Shown here: in pieces, positions 46,590-57,935 of the stretch
Layout of the letters: the number at the start of each line of letters is the position of its first letter
Position numbering within the stretch: the first letter of the stretch is position 1
Assembly (NCBI RefSeq): GCF_910594005.1
Contig: NC_057847.1
Coordinates: forward strand, 26,387,001-26,451,000
Reading direction: 5' to 3'
From: Cervus elaphus
Lineage: Eukaryota; Chordata; Mammalia; Artiodactyla; Cervidae
DNA: 64,000 nucleotides
Position numbers and translations under genes: made by a program
The notes under the pieces: model-generated
Seen by the model: the letters and a program-made list of their open reading frames with translations, nothing else
Told to the model about the DNA's origin: nothing
The model's database searches: none

Positions 46590-46830
46590 TAAGTGCCTTT
46601 CTTGTATTATCTCATTTCATCTTCATAACATCCCACAACTAACTGTTGGAATTCTTATTGGGCTGATGAGAAAAATAAAATGCCCATGACCACAAAGACA
46701 GTGGTGGAACTGGGGGTCTAAATTTGCATTGACTGTGGGATTCAGTCAATGCAAATTTAGGCCCCCAACTAAATGAGTATAGTGATCATGAGTATAGTTC
46801 CTGACCACTGAGCTATACTGCCCCCCTCTT
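46590..46830 (-). repeat. MIR SINE carrying an inverted duplication
   Basis: Antisense MIR: ttgtattatctcatttcatc, tcataacatcccacaactaa, the ggtggaactggggg part and ccactgagctatactgcccc at the far end. A 55-bp hairpin (46712-46766) sits inside it. Confidence 0.75.
46712..46766. repeat. Near-perfect 24-bp inverted repeat
   Basis: Left arm 46712-46735 and right arm 46743-46766 are complementary at 23 of 24 positions, with a G-T pair at 46717/46761. The loop is 7 bases (46736-46742). The shared core is CTAAATTTGCATTGACTG. Confidence 0.9.
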
Positions 46831-46948
46831 TCCTCTAACAGTCAACAGTGTCATTTACTGTATATTTTACAAAATAGCAGACACCCAGAGCATCCTGCCT
46901 TAGAGTGCTGCTCCATCTGAGGGTTTTGGGACTCAGTAAAACATTTGA

Positions 46949-48796
46949 AGACAAGTGAAAAGCAAAGGAGAAAAGGAAAGATATACCCATTTGAATGCAG
47001 AGTTCCAAAGAATAGCAAGGAGAGATAAGAAAGCCTTCCTCAGTGATCAATGCAAAGAAATAGAGGAAAACAATAGAATGGGAAAGACTAGAGATCTCTT
47101 CAAGAAAATTAGAGATACCAAGGGAAGATTTCATGCAAAGATGGGCTCAATAAAGGACAGAAATGGTATGGACCTAACAGAAGCAGAAGAGATTAAGAAG
47201 AGGTGGCAACAATACACAGAAGAACTATATAAAAAAAGATCTTCACAACCCCGATAATCACAATGGTGTGATCACTCACACTCACCTAGAGCCAGACATC
47301 CTGGAATGTGAAGTCAAGTGGGCCTTAGGAAGCATCACTACAAACAAAGCTAGTGGAGGTGATGGAATTCCAGTTGAGCTATTTCAAATCCTAAAAGATG
47401 ATGCTGTGAAAGTGCTATACTCAATATGCCAGCAAATTTGGAGGACTCAGCAGTGGCCTCAGGTCTGGAAAAGGTAAATTTTCATTCCAATCCCAAAGAA
47501 AGGCAATGCCAAAGCATGCTCAAACCACCACACAATTACACTCATCTCACATGCTAGTAAAGTAATGCTCAAAATTCTCCAAGCCAGGATTCAGCAATAC
47601 ATGAACCGTGAACTTCCAAATGTTCAAGCTGGTTTTAGAAAAGGCAGAGGAACCAGAGATCAAATTGCCAACATCCACTGGATCATCAAAAAAGCAAGAG
47701 AGTTTCAAAAAAGCATCTGTTTCTGTTTTATTGACAATGCCAAAGCCTTTGACTGTGTGGATCACACTAAACTGTGGAAAATTCTGAAGGAGATGGGAAT
47801 ACCAGACCACCTGACCTGCCTCTTGAGAAACCTGTGTTGCAGGTCAGGAAACAATGGTTAGAAATGGACAAGGAACAGACTGGTTCCAAATAGGAAAAGG
47901 AGTACGTCAAGGCAGTATATTGTCACCCTGCTTATTTAACTTATATGCAGAGTACATCTGAGAAACACTGGGCTGGATGAAGCACAAGCTGGAATCAAGA
48001 TTGCTGGGAGAAACATCAATAACCTAAGATATGCAGAGGACATCACCCTTATGGCAGAAAGTGAAGAACTAAAGAGCCTCTTGATGAAAGTGAAAGAGGA
48101 AAGTGAAAAAGTTGGCTTAAAGCTCAACATTCAGAAAACTAAGATCATGGCATCTGGTCCCATCACTTCATGGCAAATAGATGGGGAAACAGTGGAAACA
48201 GTGTCAGACTTTATTTTTCTGGGCTCCAAAATCACTGCAGATGGTGATTGCAGCCATGAAATTAAAAGATGCTTACTCCTTGGAAGGAAAGTTATGACTA
48301 ACCTAGACAGCTTATTAAAAAGCAGAGACATTACTTTGTCAACAAAGTTCCGTCTAGTCAAGGCTATGGTTTTTCCAGTGGTCATGTATGGATGTGAGAG
48401 TTGGGCTATAAAGAAAGCTGAGCACCAAAGAATTGATGCTTTTGTTGGAGAAGACTCTTGAGAGTCCCTTGGACTGCAAGGAGATCCAACCAGTCCATCC
48501 TAAAGGAGATCAGTCCTGGGTGTTCATTGGAAGGACTGATGTTGAAGCCCAAACTCCAATACTTAGGCCACCTGATGTGAAGAGCTGACTCATTTGAAAA
48601 GACCCTGATGCTGGGAAAGATTGAAGGAGGGAGGAGAAGGGGATGACAGAGGATGAGATGGTTGGATGGCATCACCGACTGAGTGGACATGGGTTTGGGT
48701 AGATTCCGGCAGTTGGTAATGGACAGGGAGGCCTGGTGTGCTGTGGTTCATGGGGTCGCAAAGAGTCAGACACGACTGAGCAACTGAACCGAACTG
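46949..48796 (+). mobile_element. BovB LINE with target-site duplication
   Basis: 5'-truncated sense BovB from the KSKGEKERYTHLNAEF-coding region to the 3' end (gactgagcaactgaaccgaa). AAAACATTTGA is present at 46938-46948 and 48797-48807. Broken frames cover 46955-47257 (linker region), 47268-47477, 47565-47861 (RT start, ICFCFIDNAKAFDC) and 48051-48461. The catalytic box region encodes RYAEDITL and not YADD, as in the copy at 39.5 kb. Not functional. Confidence 0.95.
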
Positions 48797-48807
48797 AAAA
48801 CATTTGA

Positions 48808-49639
48808 TGTTCTCGTACCTCCTTGTCATGGTTTCACTAGCCACTAAAATGTCATTTCCACAATCCTTTTGATTCCAGAAAATTATCTAGGTCACTAAGT
48901 ATGTCAGCTGCCATAATGCAGCAACTAATTCCTCCCAAAACAGGAAACTCTTTTTCAGAATCGCCACTGGCAATAAAGCTGACCTAGACCATCCTTCCTC
49001 TCTTAGCTAGAAATTCATCACTATGTGGAAAATAATTTTGTTCTTCCCAAACCTTCAGTCACCAGTGGGTTTCTTTTCTCCTTCTGCATATTATCTTGAA
49101 GTTGCTGCTTGGAAAATAACCAATAATTATTTATTTATGTATTTATTTCTGAAACAGTGATAATCCCGTCAAGCTGCCTTGGACATTTCTGACAAGTTTG
49201 TTTGCTTGAAAGTCCATAAAGTTGATCCTTTAATATTTTGCTTCTGATGAATTTTTCTAAAAATTTTTGTTCAAAAAGAGATCTTTATAATTCCTCCGAA
49301 AGGTGTCTCCTGTGCTTTTTTTTTTCTTCTGATTTTGTTAACAAAATCTTCAGCTTTTCTTCTTCGTCCCTCTGATTCCTTTGCTCAACATTGTTCTTTC
49401 TCTTTTAGTCTGGTTACACATGTACTACATGTCATTTTTGGAAAATCAAAAATTGTAAATGAGCACAAGAAGAAGAGGAAGATGAGGAGAAAGAAGGGGG
49501 AAAAGGAGAGAAAAGAAACTAAGCCATGTTTCGTTCTTCAGTGTGTATGCCTTCTTGCCAAATAAATTGCACACATATTTTTAGCAAAATAAAGCTATAC
49601 TATTTTAACAGCTTCATTGATGAATAATTTTTGACATAT
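48808..49639. other. Unique DNA
   Basis: No gene is recognised. A purine-rich stretch (about 49460-49520, gaagaagaggaagatgagga type) encodes only a lysine-rich low-complexity frame. Confidence 0.4.
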
Positions 49640-49776
49640 TGACATGTAATAAATTGCACATTTAAAAAGTATACAATTAATGTGCTAACTGTGTATACAG
49701 CTCTGGAATCATCACCACAGTTAAGATAGTGAATGGATCCATCACCTATTACATTTTCTCGTGCCTAATTATAATC
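49640..49776 (-). repeat. L1 3' region, outer part
   Basis: Antisense L1 (tggaatcatcaccacagtta, atagtgaatggatccatcac) cut by BovB; it continues at 50367. Confidence 0.7.
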
Positions 49777-50366
49777 CCTTTATGGTGATTGCAGCCATGA
49801 AATTAAAAGACGCTTCCTCCTTGGAAGAAAAGTTATGACCAACCTAGATAGCATATTAAAAAGCAGAGACATTACATTGCCAACAAAGGTCAGTCTAGTC
49901 AAGGCTATGGTTTTCCCAGTGGTCATGTATGGATGTGAGAGTTGGACTGTGAAGAAAGTTGAGCACCGAAGAATTGATGCTTTTGAACTGTAGTGTTGGA
50001 AAAGACTCTTGAGAGTCCCTTGGACTGCAAGGAGATCCAACTAGTCCATCCTAAAAGAGATCAGTCCTGGGTGTTCATTGGAAGGACTGAAGCTGAAGCT
50101 GAAACTCCAATACTTTGGCTACCTCATGTGAAGAGTTGACTCAATGGAAAAGACCCTGATGCTGGGAGGGATTGCGGGCAGGAGGAGAAGGGGATGACAG
50201 AGGATGAGATGGCTGGATGGCATCACTAACTCGATGGACATGAGTTTGAGTGAACTATGGGAGTTAGTGATGGACAGGGACGCCTGGCATGCTGCGATTC
50301 ATGAGGTTGCAAAGAGTCAGACACGACACGACTGAGTGACTGAACTGAACTGAACTGAACTGAACC
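49777..50366 (+). mobile_element. BovB LINE 3' fragment inside L1
   Basis: Sense BovB starting in the DGDCSHEIKRR-coding region (ggtgattgcagccatgaaat) and ending in a run of GAACT units (50341-50366). The L1 on both sides is otherwise collinear. No clear target duplication. Confidence 0.92.
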
Positions 50367-51069
50367 CTGCCTCCTCTCCCACAGTTCCATTTTCAGGCAA
50401 CAATAGATCTGCTTTTTGTCATTATGTACTAGTTTAAATTCTCTAGAATTTTATATAAATAGTATCATGCATTATATATCCTTCTCTTCTGGCTTCTTTC
50501 ACTCAGCATAATTATCTTGAGATTCACCCATGTTGTAGCAGAATCAATAGTTTATTCCTTTTCATTGCTGAGTAGAACTCTATTGTATGGATATACTGCA
50601 GTTTGTCCCTTCTTTTATTTCTTAAGGATATTTGGTTTGCTTCCTCTTCAGCTTCTCATAAAGCTTCCATGAATATTTGATTACAAGTCTTTGTAGGACA
50701 TGTGTTTTATTTCTCTGGGGTAAATGAATAGGAATGGGAATAACTAAATCATATGTCAGCTGAGTGTTTAATTTTTTAAGAAACTGCCAAATTGTTTCTA
50801 AGTATTTAGAAACTTTTCATTCCTACCAGCAGTATATGAGAGTTCTAGTTCCTCCATATCTTTTCCAACACTTGGTGTGCTCAGTTTAAAAAGCTTCAGC
50901 TATTTTAGTGTGTGTGTGTATGTGTATATGTGTATATATATATACATATATATATATGTATATATAATGGAGTCTCACTGTAGTTTTAACTTGTATTTCC
51001 TAATGACTAAAGTTGTTGAGCACTCTTTTGTGTGCTTATTTGCTATCACATACCTTCTTTGTAACTATT
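50367..51069 (-). repeat. L1 ORF2 end/3' region (antisense)
   Basis: Same L1 part as at 15.0-15.8 kb: ctcagcataattatcttgag, tgtatggatatactgcagtt, then taatgactaaagttgttgag. Includes a TG/TA microsatellite (50909-50966). Confidence 0.82.
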
Positions 51070-51265
51070 GTTTAGTTGCTAAGTCGTGTCTGACTCTTTT
51101 GCAACCCCGCAGACTATAGCCCACCAGGCTCCTCTGTTCATGGAATTTTCCAGGCAAAAATACTGGAGTGGGTAGCCATTTCCTGTTCCAGGGACTCTTC
51201 CCTATAAAGGGATCAAACTCGAGTTCCCTGCATTGGCAGGCAGATTCTTTACCACTGAGTCACCT
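51070..51265 (-). mobile_element. Bov-tA SINE inside L1
   Basis: Minus-strand SINE from ttagttgctaagtcgtgtct to the head (ttctttaccactgagtcacc), lying in an otherwise continuous L1. Confidence 0.9.
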
Positions 51266-51495
51266 CCTTCACTCATTTTTAAAAACTGGGTCATTTCCTT
51301 ATTGCTGAATTTTGCTAGTTCTTATTCGGAAATGCAAGTCCTTTATCGGATATATGACTTGCAAATATTTTCTCCAAATCTATGGCTTTTCTTTTCATTC
51401 TCTTAACAGTATCATTTGTAGAGCTAACTTTTTTCATTTTGATGAAGTCGGTTTATTAATTTTTTAATTCTTTGGTGTCATATATAAGAGACACC
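51266..51495 (-). repeat. L1 ORF2 C-terminal part (antisense)
   Basis: tttatcggatatatgacttg, gcaaatattttctccaaatc and tgatgaagtcggtttattaa are antisense L1 ORF2. The antisense run stops at about 51495 (tttggtgtcatatata). Confidence 0.78.
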
Positions 51496-52204
51496 AGCAA
51501 AGAACAATTAGAAACTGACATTATTGTTTTTTAAAACCTATTTAAAACAGCATAGATTAATCTGACCAAAAATATGAAAGATCTGTGCATTAAAAACTGC
51601 AAAAAACTGAGAGAGACTTTAAAAAGACCTAAACAAACTGAGACAAATGTCACATTCTTGGGTCAGAAGACTCAATATCACTAAGTTAGTTCTCCTCAAA
51701 TTTATCTAAAGATTCAAAGTAATCCCAGCCAAAATTCCAGCAGGCTTTTTAATAGTATTTGACAAGCTGTTTACAATGTTCATATGGAATGAAATGCAAA
51801 GGACCTAGAATAATCAAACTCTGCCAAGAACAAAGGTGGAGAAGTAGCATCACCTAATTTCAAAATTTACCATAAAAATACAATAATAAAGACAGCGTGC
51901 TATTGGTATAAAGCAAATATAACAGAAGAGAGATTCCAATAATAGACCAATGCAGATGTGGGCAAGATTTTTTACAAAGACGTAAAGTAGAAGAAGGATA
52001 GTATTTTCAACAAATGATGCTGGAACAATTGAGTATCTATAAGTAAGAGAGAGGGAGAGAGAGACAACTTTGATGCATATCTCAAACCATATAAAAATTA
52101 ACTTAAACTGGATGATAGAGATAAAGAAAAAAAATTTAATTGTAAAATTTCTAGAAAAAAATATAGGAGAAAATCTTTACAACTTTGGGTTACATAAAGG
52201 TTTC
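51496..52204 (+). repeat. L1 ORF2 part in opposite orientation
   Basis: Here the plus strand is sense L1 ORF2: atggaatgaaatgcaaagga, cctagaataatcaaactctg, atgatgctggaacaattgag, aggagaaaatctttacaact. In L1 order this lies just upstream of the antisense piece that ends at 51495, so the 5' part is inverted relative to the 3' part. Confidence 0.78.
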
Positions 52205-52861
52205 TTAAGCTAGAAGCTGAAATTATTGATTGAGACCTTTTTTCTTCTCCAATACAGGAGTTTAGTTCAATGAATTCCTCTGCCCTCACCCCTCCTTTAC
52301 CGAGTACTGCTTTAGCAGCATAATACAAATTCTGATAGGTTGTATTTTTGTTTTCATTTAATCCAAAATATTTGTTAATTTCCCTTTTGATTACTTCTTT
52401 GACCCATGGATTATTTAGACTTTATATTAATATTTATAACACACAATGTGGTCATATTTATAACTGCTCCATATATACTTGAATATATATCCTGCTGCTC
52501 TTGGGTGGAATGCTCTCTTGTCAAATAGGTCAAGTTGGCAGATAGTGTTGTTCAAATAGTCTATACCTTACTTATTTCCTATCTACTTGTTCTGTTGATT
52601 GTTGAAAGAAGGCAGTTGAAACAACTGACTCTTACCAAATTTGTCTATTTCTCCTTGAAGTCATTTCAATTTTCACTTCATATATTTTGCAGAAATGTGA
52701 TCAACGACATAAATATTTAGAACTGTTATATCCTTTTAATGAATCCTTTATCATCATTAAATGTCTTTTTTATCCCTGGTAATATTTTTTGTTCTGAAAT
52801 CTATATTGTCTGACATTAAATATAAGCATTTCAGCTTTCATTTGAATGCTGTTAATGTGGT
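52205..52861 (-). repeat. L1 ORF2 5' half (antisense), part 1
   Basis: tgctttagcagcataataca, ttgacccatggattatttag and ggcagatagtgttgttcaaa are antisense L1 ORF2, from the region between endonuclease and RT. This is separated by a gap in L1 coordinates from the pieces at 49.6-52.2 kb, so it is a second L1 or a deleted copy. Confidence 0.8.
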
Positions 52862-53760
52862 TTATTGTCACCTTGCTTATTTAAGTTATATGCAGAGTAC
52901 ATCATGAGGAACACTGGGCTGGAAGAAGCACAAGCTGGCATCAAGATTGCTGGGAGAAATATCAATAACCTCAGATATGCAGAGTACACCACCATTGTGG
53001 CAGAAAGTGAAGAGGAACTAAAGAGCCTCTTGATGAAAGTGAAAGAGTAGAGTGAAAAAGTTGACTTAAAGCTCAGCATTCAGAAAACTAAGATCATGGC
53101 ATCTGGTCCCATCACTTCATGGCAAATAGATGGGGAAACAGTGGAAGCAGTGTCAGACTTTATTTTTCTGGGCTCCAAAATCACTGCAGATGGTGATTGC
53201 AGCCATGAAGTTAAAAGACGCTTACTCCTTGGAAGGAAAGTTATGACCAATCTAGACAGCTTATTAAAAAGCAGAGACATTACTTTGCCAACAAGGGTCG
53301 GTCTAGTCAAGGCTATGGTTTTTCCAGTGGTCAGGTATGGATGTGAGAGTTGGACTATAAAGAAAGCTGAGCACCAAAGAATTGATGCTTTTGAACTGTG
53401 GTGTTGGAGAAGACTCTTGAGAGTCCCTTGAACTGCAAGGAGATCCAGCCAGTCCATCCTAAGGGAGATCAGTCCTGGATGTTCATTGAAAGGACTGATG
53501 CTGAAGCTGAAACTCCAATACTTTGGCCACCTCATGCGAAGAGTTGACTCATTGGAAAAGACCCTGATGCTGGGAGGGACTGGGGGCAGGAGGAGAAGGG
53601 AATGACAGAGGATGAGATGGATGGATGGTGTCACCGACTCGATGGACATGAGTTTGTGTGGACTCCGGGAGTTTGTGATGGACAGCAAGGCCTGGCGTGG
53701 TGTGATTCATGGGGTCACAAAGAGTCGGACAAGACTGAGCGACTGAACTGAACTGAACTG
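52862..53760 (+). mobile_element. BovB LINE with target-site duplication, inside L1
   Basis: Sense BovB from ttattgtcaccttgcttatt to the GAACT repeats (53743-53760). AATGTGGT flanks it (52854-52861, 53761-53768). The catalytic box reads RYAEYTTIV in place of YADD, and an in-frame stop follows near 53048. Another frame, 53096-53431, covers the DFIFLGSKITADGDCS part. Confidence 0.94.
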
Positions 53761-53768
53761 AATGTGGT

Positions 53769-55348
53769 ATATTTTTCCATTTTTAAACTTTCAACTCATT
53801 TGTATTTTTATATTTAAAATGTATTTCCTGTGGACAACATAGAGTCTTGCTTTTTAAATACACTTGAACAATCTCTGTCTTTTAATTGGGAGATTGAGAC
53901 CATTTGTATTTAATGTGATTTTTGATAGGATTAAGTTTAAATCTGTCATCTTGCTATATTCTGTTTGTCCTATGTGTTCCTGTTTTCCTTTTCCTCTTTT
54001 TCAGCCTTCTTGTTGATTAATCAATATTTTTGTAATTACATCTTATCAACTTTGTTGGCTTATTAGCTATAACTTTTTGGTTTTTTATTTTGTTGTTCAT
54101 TTCAGTGTTTACAGTTAACTTATCACAGTCTACCTTCAAATGATATTAAACCATTTAACATACGGTATAAAAACCTTACAATCACATGCTTCTGTTGCTT
54201 CCCTCCTGACCTTTGTGCTATTGTTGGTATACATTTTACTTTTACATGTACTTTTACATTTTACTTTTTTACAGCCCCCCACACTATGTTATTGTGTTTT
54301 TACTTAAACAGTCAATTATTTTTTAAAGTTATTTTAAAGACATTTAACTATTAAGAAAAATACCTTCTATATTCTAGTTACCATATCTGGTGCTCTTCAT
54401 TGCTTTGTCTAGATCCACATTTCCATCTGGAATCATTTTCTCTTTGACTACAGGATTTTTTTTAAACATTCCTTATAATGTGGTCTGCTCGGAATTAATT
54501 CTTTCAGCTTTTTTATGTCTGCAAATGCCTCTATTTTGTTTTCACTTTTGAAAGATACTATTGCATATAGGATACAAATGGGCAGTTTTTTTCCTCAGTA
54601 CTTCAAAGATCCACGGTCTTTTTGCTTGCATTTCTTCTGCAGGAAATCTTCTGTCATCCCTATCTTTGCTCCTTTGTGTGAAACATCTCTCTCTCATTTT
54701 CTGGCTTCCTTTAAGATTTTCTTTTTATCCTTGACTTTGAACAATCTGATTATGATATGACTTGATGTTGTTCTTGTTTCTTTGAGTGCTTGGGTTTGTT
54801 GAATTTCTTCCATTCCTGTATATATAGATTTCATCAAAGCTGAAAGTTTTCTGACCACTGTTTCTTCAAATATATATATATCTTTTTTTTAAACCCATCT
54901 CTCCCTCCTGCTTTAGAGCTTCCACTTACATATATATTGGTCTGCTCAAAGTTGTTCCACAGCCAATGCTCTGCTCATATTTTTTAAATTCCCCTTTCAT
55001 TATGTTTTATTTTTAATAATTTCTATTGCTGTGTCTTCAAGTTTACCATTCCTTTCTTATGTATGGTGTAATCTGTCAGCAGTGTGTTTAAAAAAAAAAC
55101 ACCAAAAACTTTAGACATTGTATATTTAATCCCCCAAAGATTAATTGGAGTCTTTTTTTTTTTTTTTCATAACTTCCACATCTCCACTTAACATTTTAAA
55201 CATATGGGACACAATTTAGCAGCTCTTTTAGAGTCCTTGTCTCCCAGTTCTAATATCTGTGCCATCTCTGGATCAGTTTTGATTGGTTTTGCTCCTCATT
55301 ACAAGTTGTATATTCTTTCTTCTATTCATCCCTGGTAATTTTGACTAG
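53769..55348 (-). repeat. L1 ORF2 5' half (antisense), part 2
   Basis: Continues the L1 after BovB: gaacaatctctgtcttttaa, ttgactttgaacaatctgat, tcaaagttgttccacagcca and cttcaagtttaccattcctt. It contains a T tract (55154-55168). The 81-codon frame at 54515-54760 is antisense to L1 and not a gene. Confidence 0.75.
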
Positions 55349-55415
55349 GGCTTCCCTGGTGGCTCAGATGGTAAAGAATCTGCCTGCAAAGCAGGAGACC
55401 TGGGTTTGATCCCTA
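55349..55415 (+). mobile_element. Solo tRNA-like SINE head with flanking repeats
   Basis: Only about 67 bp: A-box-like gtggctcagatgg and B-box-like gggtttgatccc. GACTAG occurs before (55343-55348) and after (55416-55421), and the L1 continues in register on both sides, so this 67-bp unit itself inserted. Confidence 0.82.
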
Positions 55416-55421
55416 GACTAG

Positions 55422-55646
55422 ATGCCAGACATTGAGAATTTACCTGCTGTGTATTCCTATAAACAATGTTGAATTTTGTAACATAGTTACCATAGTTGAA
55501 GTAGTTTGATTCTTTTAGGTCTTGCTTTGAAGGTTTACTTTGTAGTACTAGGGTAGTGCTCTGTCTAGGGCTAATTATTGCCCATTACTGAAGTATTTTG
55601 TATACTCTACCCAAGGCTCTATCAGTCATGAGGTTTTTTTAAAAGA
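55422..55646 (-). repeat. L1 5' portion (antisense), part 3
   Basis: atgccagacattgagaattt, gtgctctgtctagggctaat and ctacccaaggctctatcagt continue the same old L1 toward its 5' side. Confidence 0.72.
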
Positions 55647-55657
55647 CTTTCTAGTGG

Positions 55658-55933
55658 CTGCTGCTGCTGCTAAGTCGCTTCAGTTGTGTCCAACTCTGTG
55701 TGACCCCATAGACGGCAGCCCACCAGGCTCCCCCGTCCCTGGGATTCTCCAGGCAAGAACACTGGAGTGGGTTGCCATTTCCTTCTCCAATGAACGAAAG
55801 TGAAAAGCGAAAGTGAAGTTGCTCAGTCCTGCCTGACTCTTAGCGACCCCATGGACTGCAGCCTACCAGGCTCCTCTGTTCATGGGATTTTCCAGGCAAG
55901 AGTACTGGAGTGGGGTGCCATTGCCTTCTCCAT
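55658..55933 (-). mobile_element. BovA2 SINE, young-looking, with perfect target-site duplication
   Basis: Dimeric BovA2 without tRNA head: the plus strand starts with CTG repeats (ctgctgctgctgctaagtcg), contains two body units joined by gtgaaaagcgaaagtgaagt and ends in gccattgccttctccat. CTTTCTAGTGG flanks it exactly (55647-55657, 55934-55944). Low divergence from the consensus I remember suggests a recent insertion. Confidence 0.95.
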
Positions 55934-55944
55934 CTTTCTAGTGG

Positions 55945-56395
55945 AAACAGGTATTATTCCTGGCCTGGTTTGTATATCAAGCATGATTCTCTCTAATCCT
56001 TTTGAGTGGTTCTTTCCTTTTCTCTCAATTTCTTCATAGGCATGCATCAATCAGCTGAATACTCAAGACTGATCTGCATATTTCCAAAATTCTGTCTCTG
56101 CAATGCTTTGCTTTCAAGTCTTCTTTCCTGAAAACCCTAGCCATCTTAATGTCCTTGTACTCTCTCTTCCATCTCTGCAACTCAGGGAACCCACTAGTCT
56201 CTGACTAGGTTTTTTCTCTTGGCACTATGGTCTAGAAATTCCATCACGGTAAATTAAGATGGTAGTAGGGCTCAGCTCATAATGTACAGTATCTTGAAAA
56301 TTATTCATATATTTTGTCCAGTTTTTGTTTTTCTTCTGGCAGGAGAGTAAATCTGATTCTTGCTTAGTCCTTGGCCAAAGCAGAATTTCCTACAC
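55945..56395 (-). repeat. L1 5' portion (antisense), part 4
   Basis: aaacaggtattattcctggc, gagtggttctttccttttct, tcagctgaatactcaagact and, near the end, tattttgtccagtttttgtt. This is the distal, 5'-proximal end of the L1 begun at 52205. Confidence 0.68.
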
Positions 56396-56429
56396 ACTAT
56401 TTTTGAAATCTGACATTTTACTCTAAAAT

Positions 56430-56800
56430 ATTTAAATAATTTATTTTTGAAACCAATAATAATATCTATAATGTTGTTTTAAGTGGCCACATAGTATTCC
56501 ACCATTTAGACAGACCATAACTTTCTAAACCAGTCTTATATTATTGAATATTTATATTTTCTCCAATTTTTCCTTATTTACATACAATGTTAGTGCAAAT
56601 GTTTTGAAGCTGAAGATTTATAAACTTCTCTAATGGTAAGAGAAATTCCTAGAAGTGGATATTTTGGATCAAAGTTATACACATCTCTGATAAATTTTGT
56701 ATATTTTGTCAAACTGCCCTCCAGAACGTTTGTGTATTCTTGTTTATTTTAACTCATTTCTTTGCTCATTTGTTACTGTATCTCATTTTTCTCCTCTTAG
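56430..56800 (-). repeat. Second, older L1 fragment (antisense)
   Basis: aattcctagaagtggatatt, ttggatcaaagttatacaca and caaactgccctccagaacgt match antisense L1 ORF2-end sequence, out of order with the adjoining L1, so it is a separate remnant. Confidence 0.65.
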
Positions 56801-57645
56801 TCTTTTTCTTGATTTTTTTTTTCTGTCCACAGGATTTTTTAATAAAATCCTACAGTTTATGTTTTCTCAAAAGAGGAAGGGAAAGCCATGTAGACTAAAA
56901 ATACTTTACTCAGCCTGCTTTCATGACCTCCAGAAATGTAGCAAACTTGATTCCAGATCCTGCTGTCTCCAGCTGGCCTTTGCTGTCTGGTGTCTGCTCA
57001 CCACAGTCCTCCTTTCCAAGTTCAAGCTTTATGGCTCAGCTAAAGAAAACTGCCACCGCTCTGGGAACCTAGCAGGGTGACACATACTTCTGGAGCGAGC
57101 AGGACACTGGAGCATGACAGAGACTGGTGCCTCAGAAGCAGGCTGGCTTGGAGCGATGGCTTGTTTTTTTCTCATAACTCTTTCCTGTCTCCGAAATGTG
57201 CTATGACTAACCTTCATATTGTAACTCTGAGTGAGACAGAAAGCTACAAGAGGCTCATGCCTCCCTCCCAGCTGGGAGAAGGACTGAATTCTTGGCAGCT
57301 GTTACAAAAAAGAGGAGACCCAAGAGTCACCAAGGGAAGAAGCGTGGCGTGAGAATGAAAGATTAACGATGGCGCCTCACTCACCGGCAACTCCAAGCGA
57401 AACTGAATTCTGAAGTCCACAAGCAAATGACAACATGGCAACACAAGGCCAATTGCTACTTTCTTTCTAAAAATCCCCCCAATATTCTGTACTTAGGAGA
57501 GGTTCTTTGAGTTCCTTTAGTGTTTATCATGAAAAGATGCTGGGTCCTTGTTTTACTTACTTCTGTAACAACTGGTGGAAAAACATCTAATGTATTTACT
57601 TATTCTTTTTAGTATTTCTTTAAAATAAAATTTTAAAAAATCACT
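56801..57645. other. Unique DNA
   Basis: No gene is recognised. The 127-codon frame at 56697-57080 starts inside the L1 fragment and crosses into this DNA, so it is not supported. The sequence gaagattaacgatggcgcct with nearby CpGs (57340-57400) is a small GC-richer patch. Confidence 0.4.
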
Positions 57646-57712
57646 AGAGTATAGTTGGCTTACAGTGTTGTATTAGTTTTAGGTGTAGAGCAAAGTGATT
57701 CATTTATACATA
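57646..57712 (-). repeat. Artiodactyl L1 fragment (antisense), left part
   Basis: agagtatagttggcttacag, tgttgtattagttttaggtg and caaagtgattcatttataca are the antisense L1 end typical of cetartiodactyls. Interrupted by a SINE. Confidence 0.75.
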
Positions 57713-57880
57713 AAGTGAAAGTAGCCTACCAGGATCCTCAGTCCATGGGATTCTCCAGGCAAGAATACTGGAGTGGGTTGCCATTTCCTTCTGCAGGGGA
57801 TCTTCCCGACCCAGGGATCGAACCTGGGTCTCCTACATTGTAGGCAGACGCTTTACCATCTGAGCTACCAGGGAAGCCCC
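57713..57880 (-). mobile_element. Bov-tA SINE with 13-bp target-site duplication
   Basis: Minus-strand SINE from aagtgaaagtagcctaccag to the head (catctgagctaccagggaag); the central 'cgctcagtcgtgtctgac' part is deleted. TCATTTATACATA flanks it exactly (57700-57712, 57881-57893). Confidence 0.95.
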
Positions 57881-57935
57881 TCATTTATACATACGCATAT
57901 ATAATTTCCTTATTCTTAATTACAAGACATGTACA
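57881..57935 (-). repeat. Artiodactyl L1 fragment (antisense), right part
   Basis: tcatttatacatacgcatat, then ataatttccttattctt: the continuation of the L1 piece after the SINE. 57936-58380 is unique. Confidence 0.6.
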
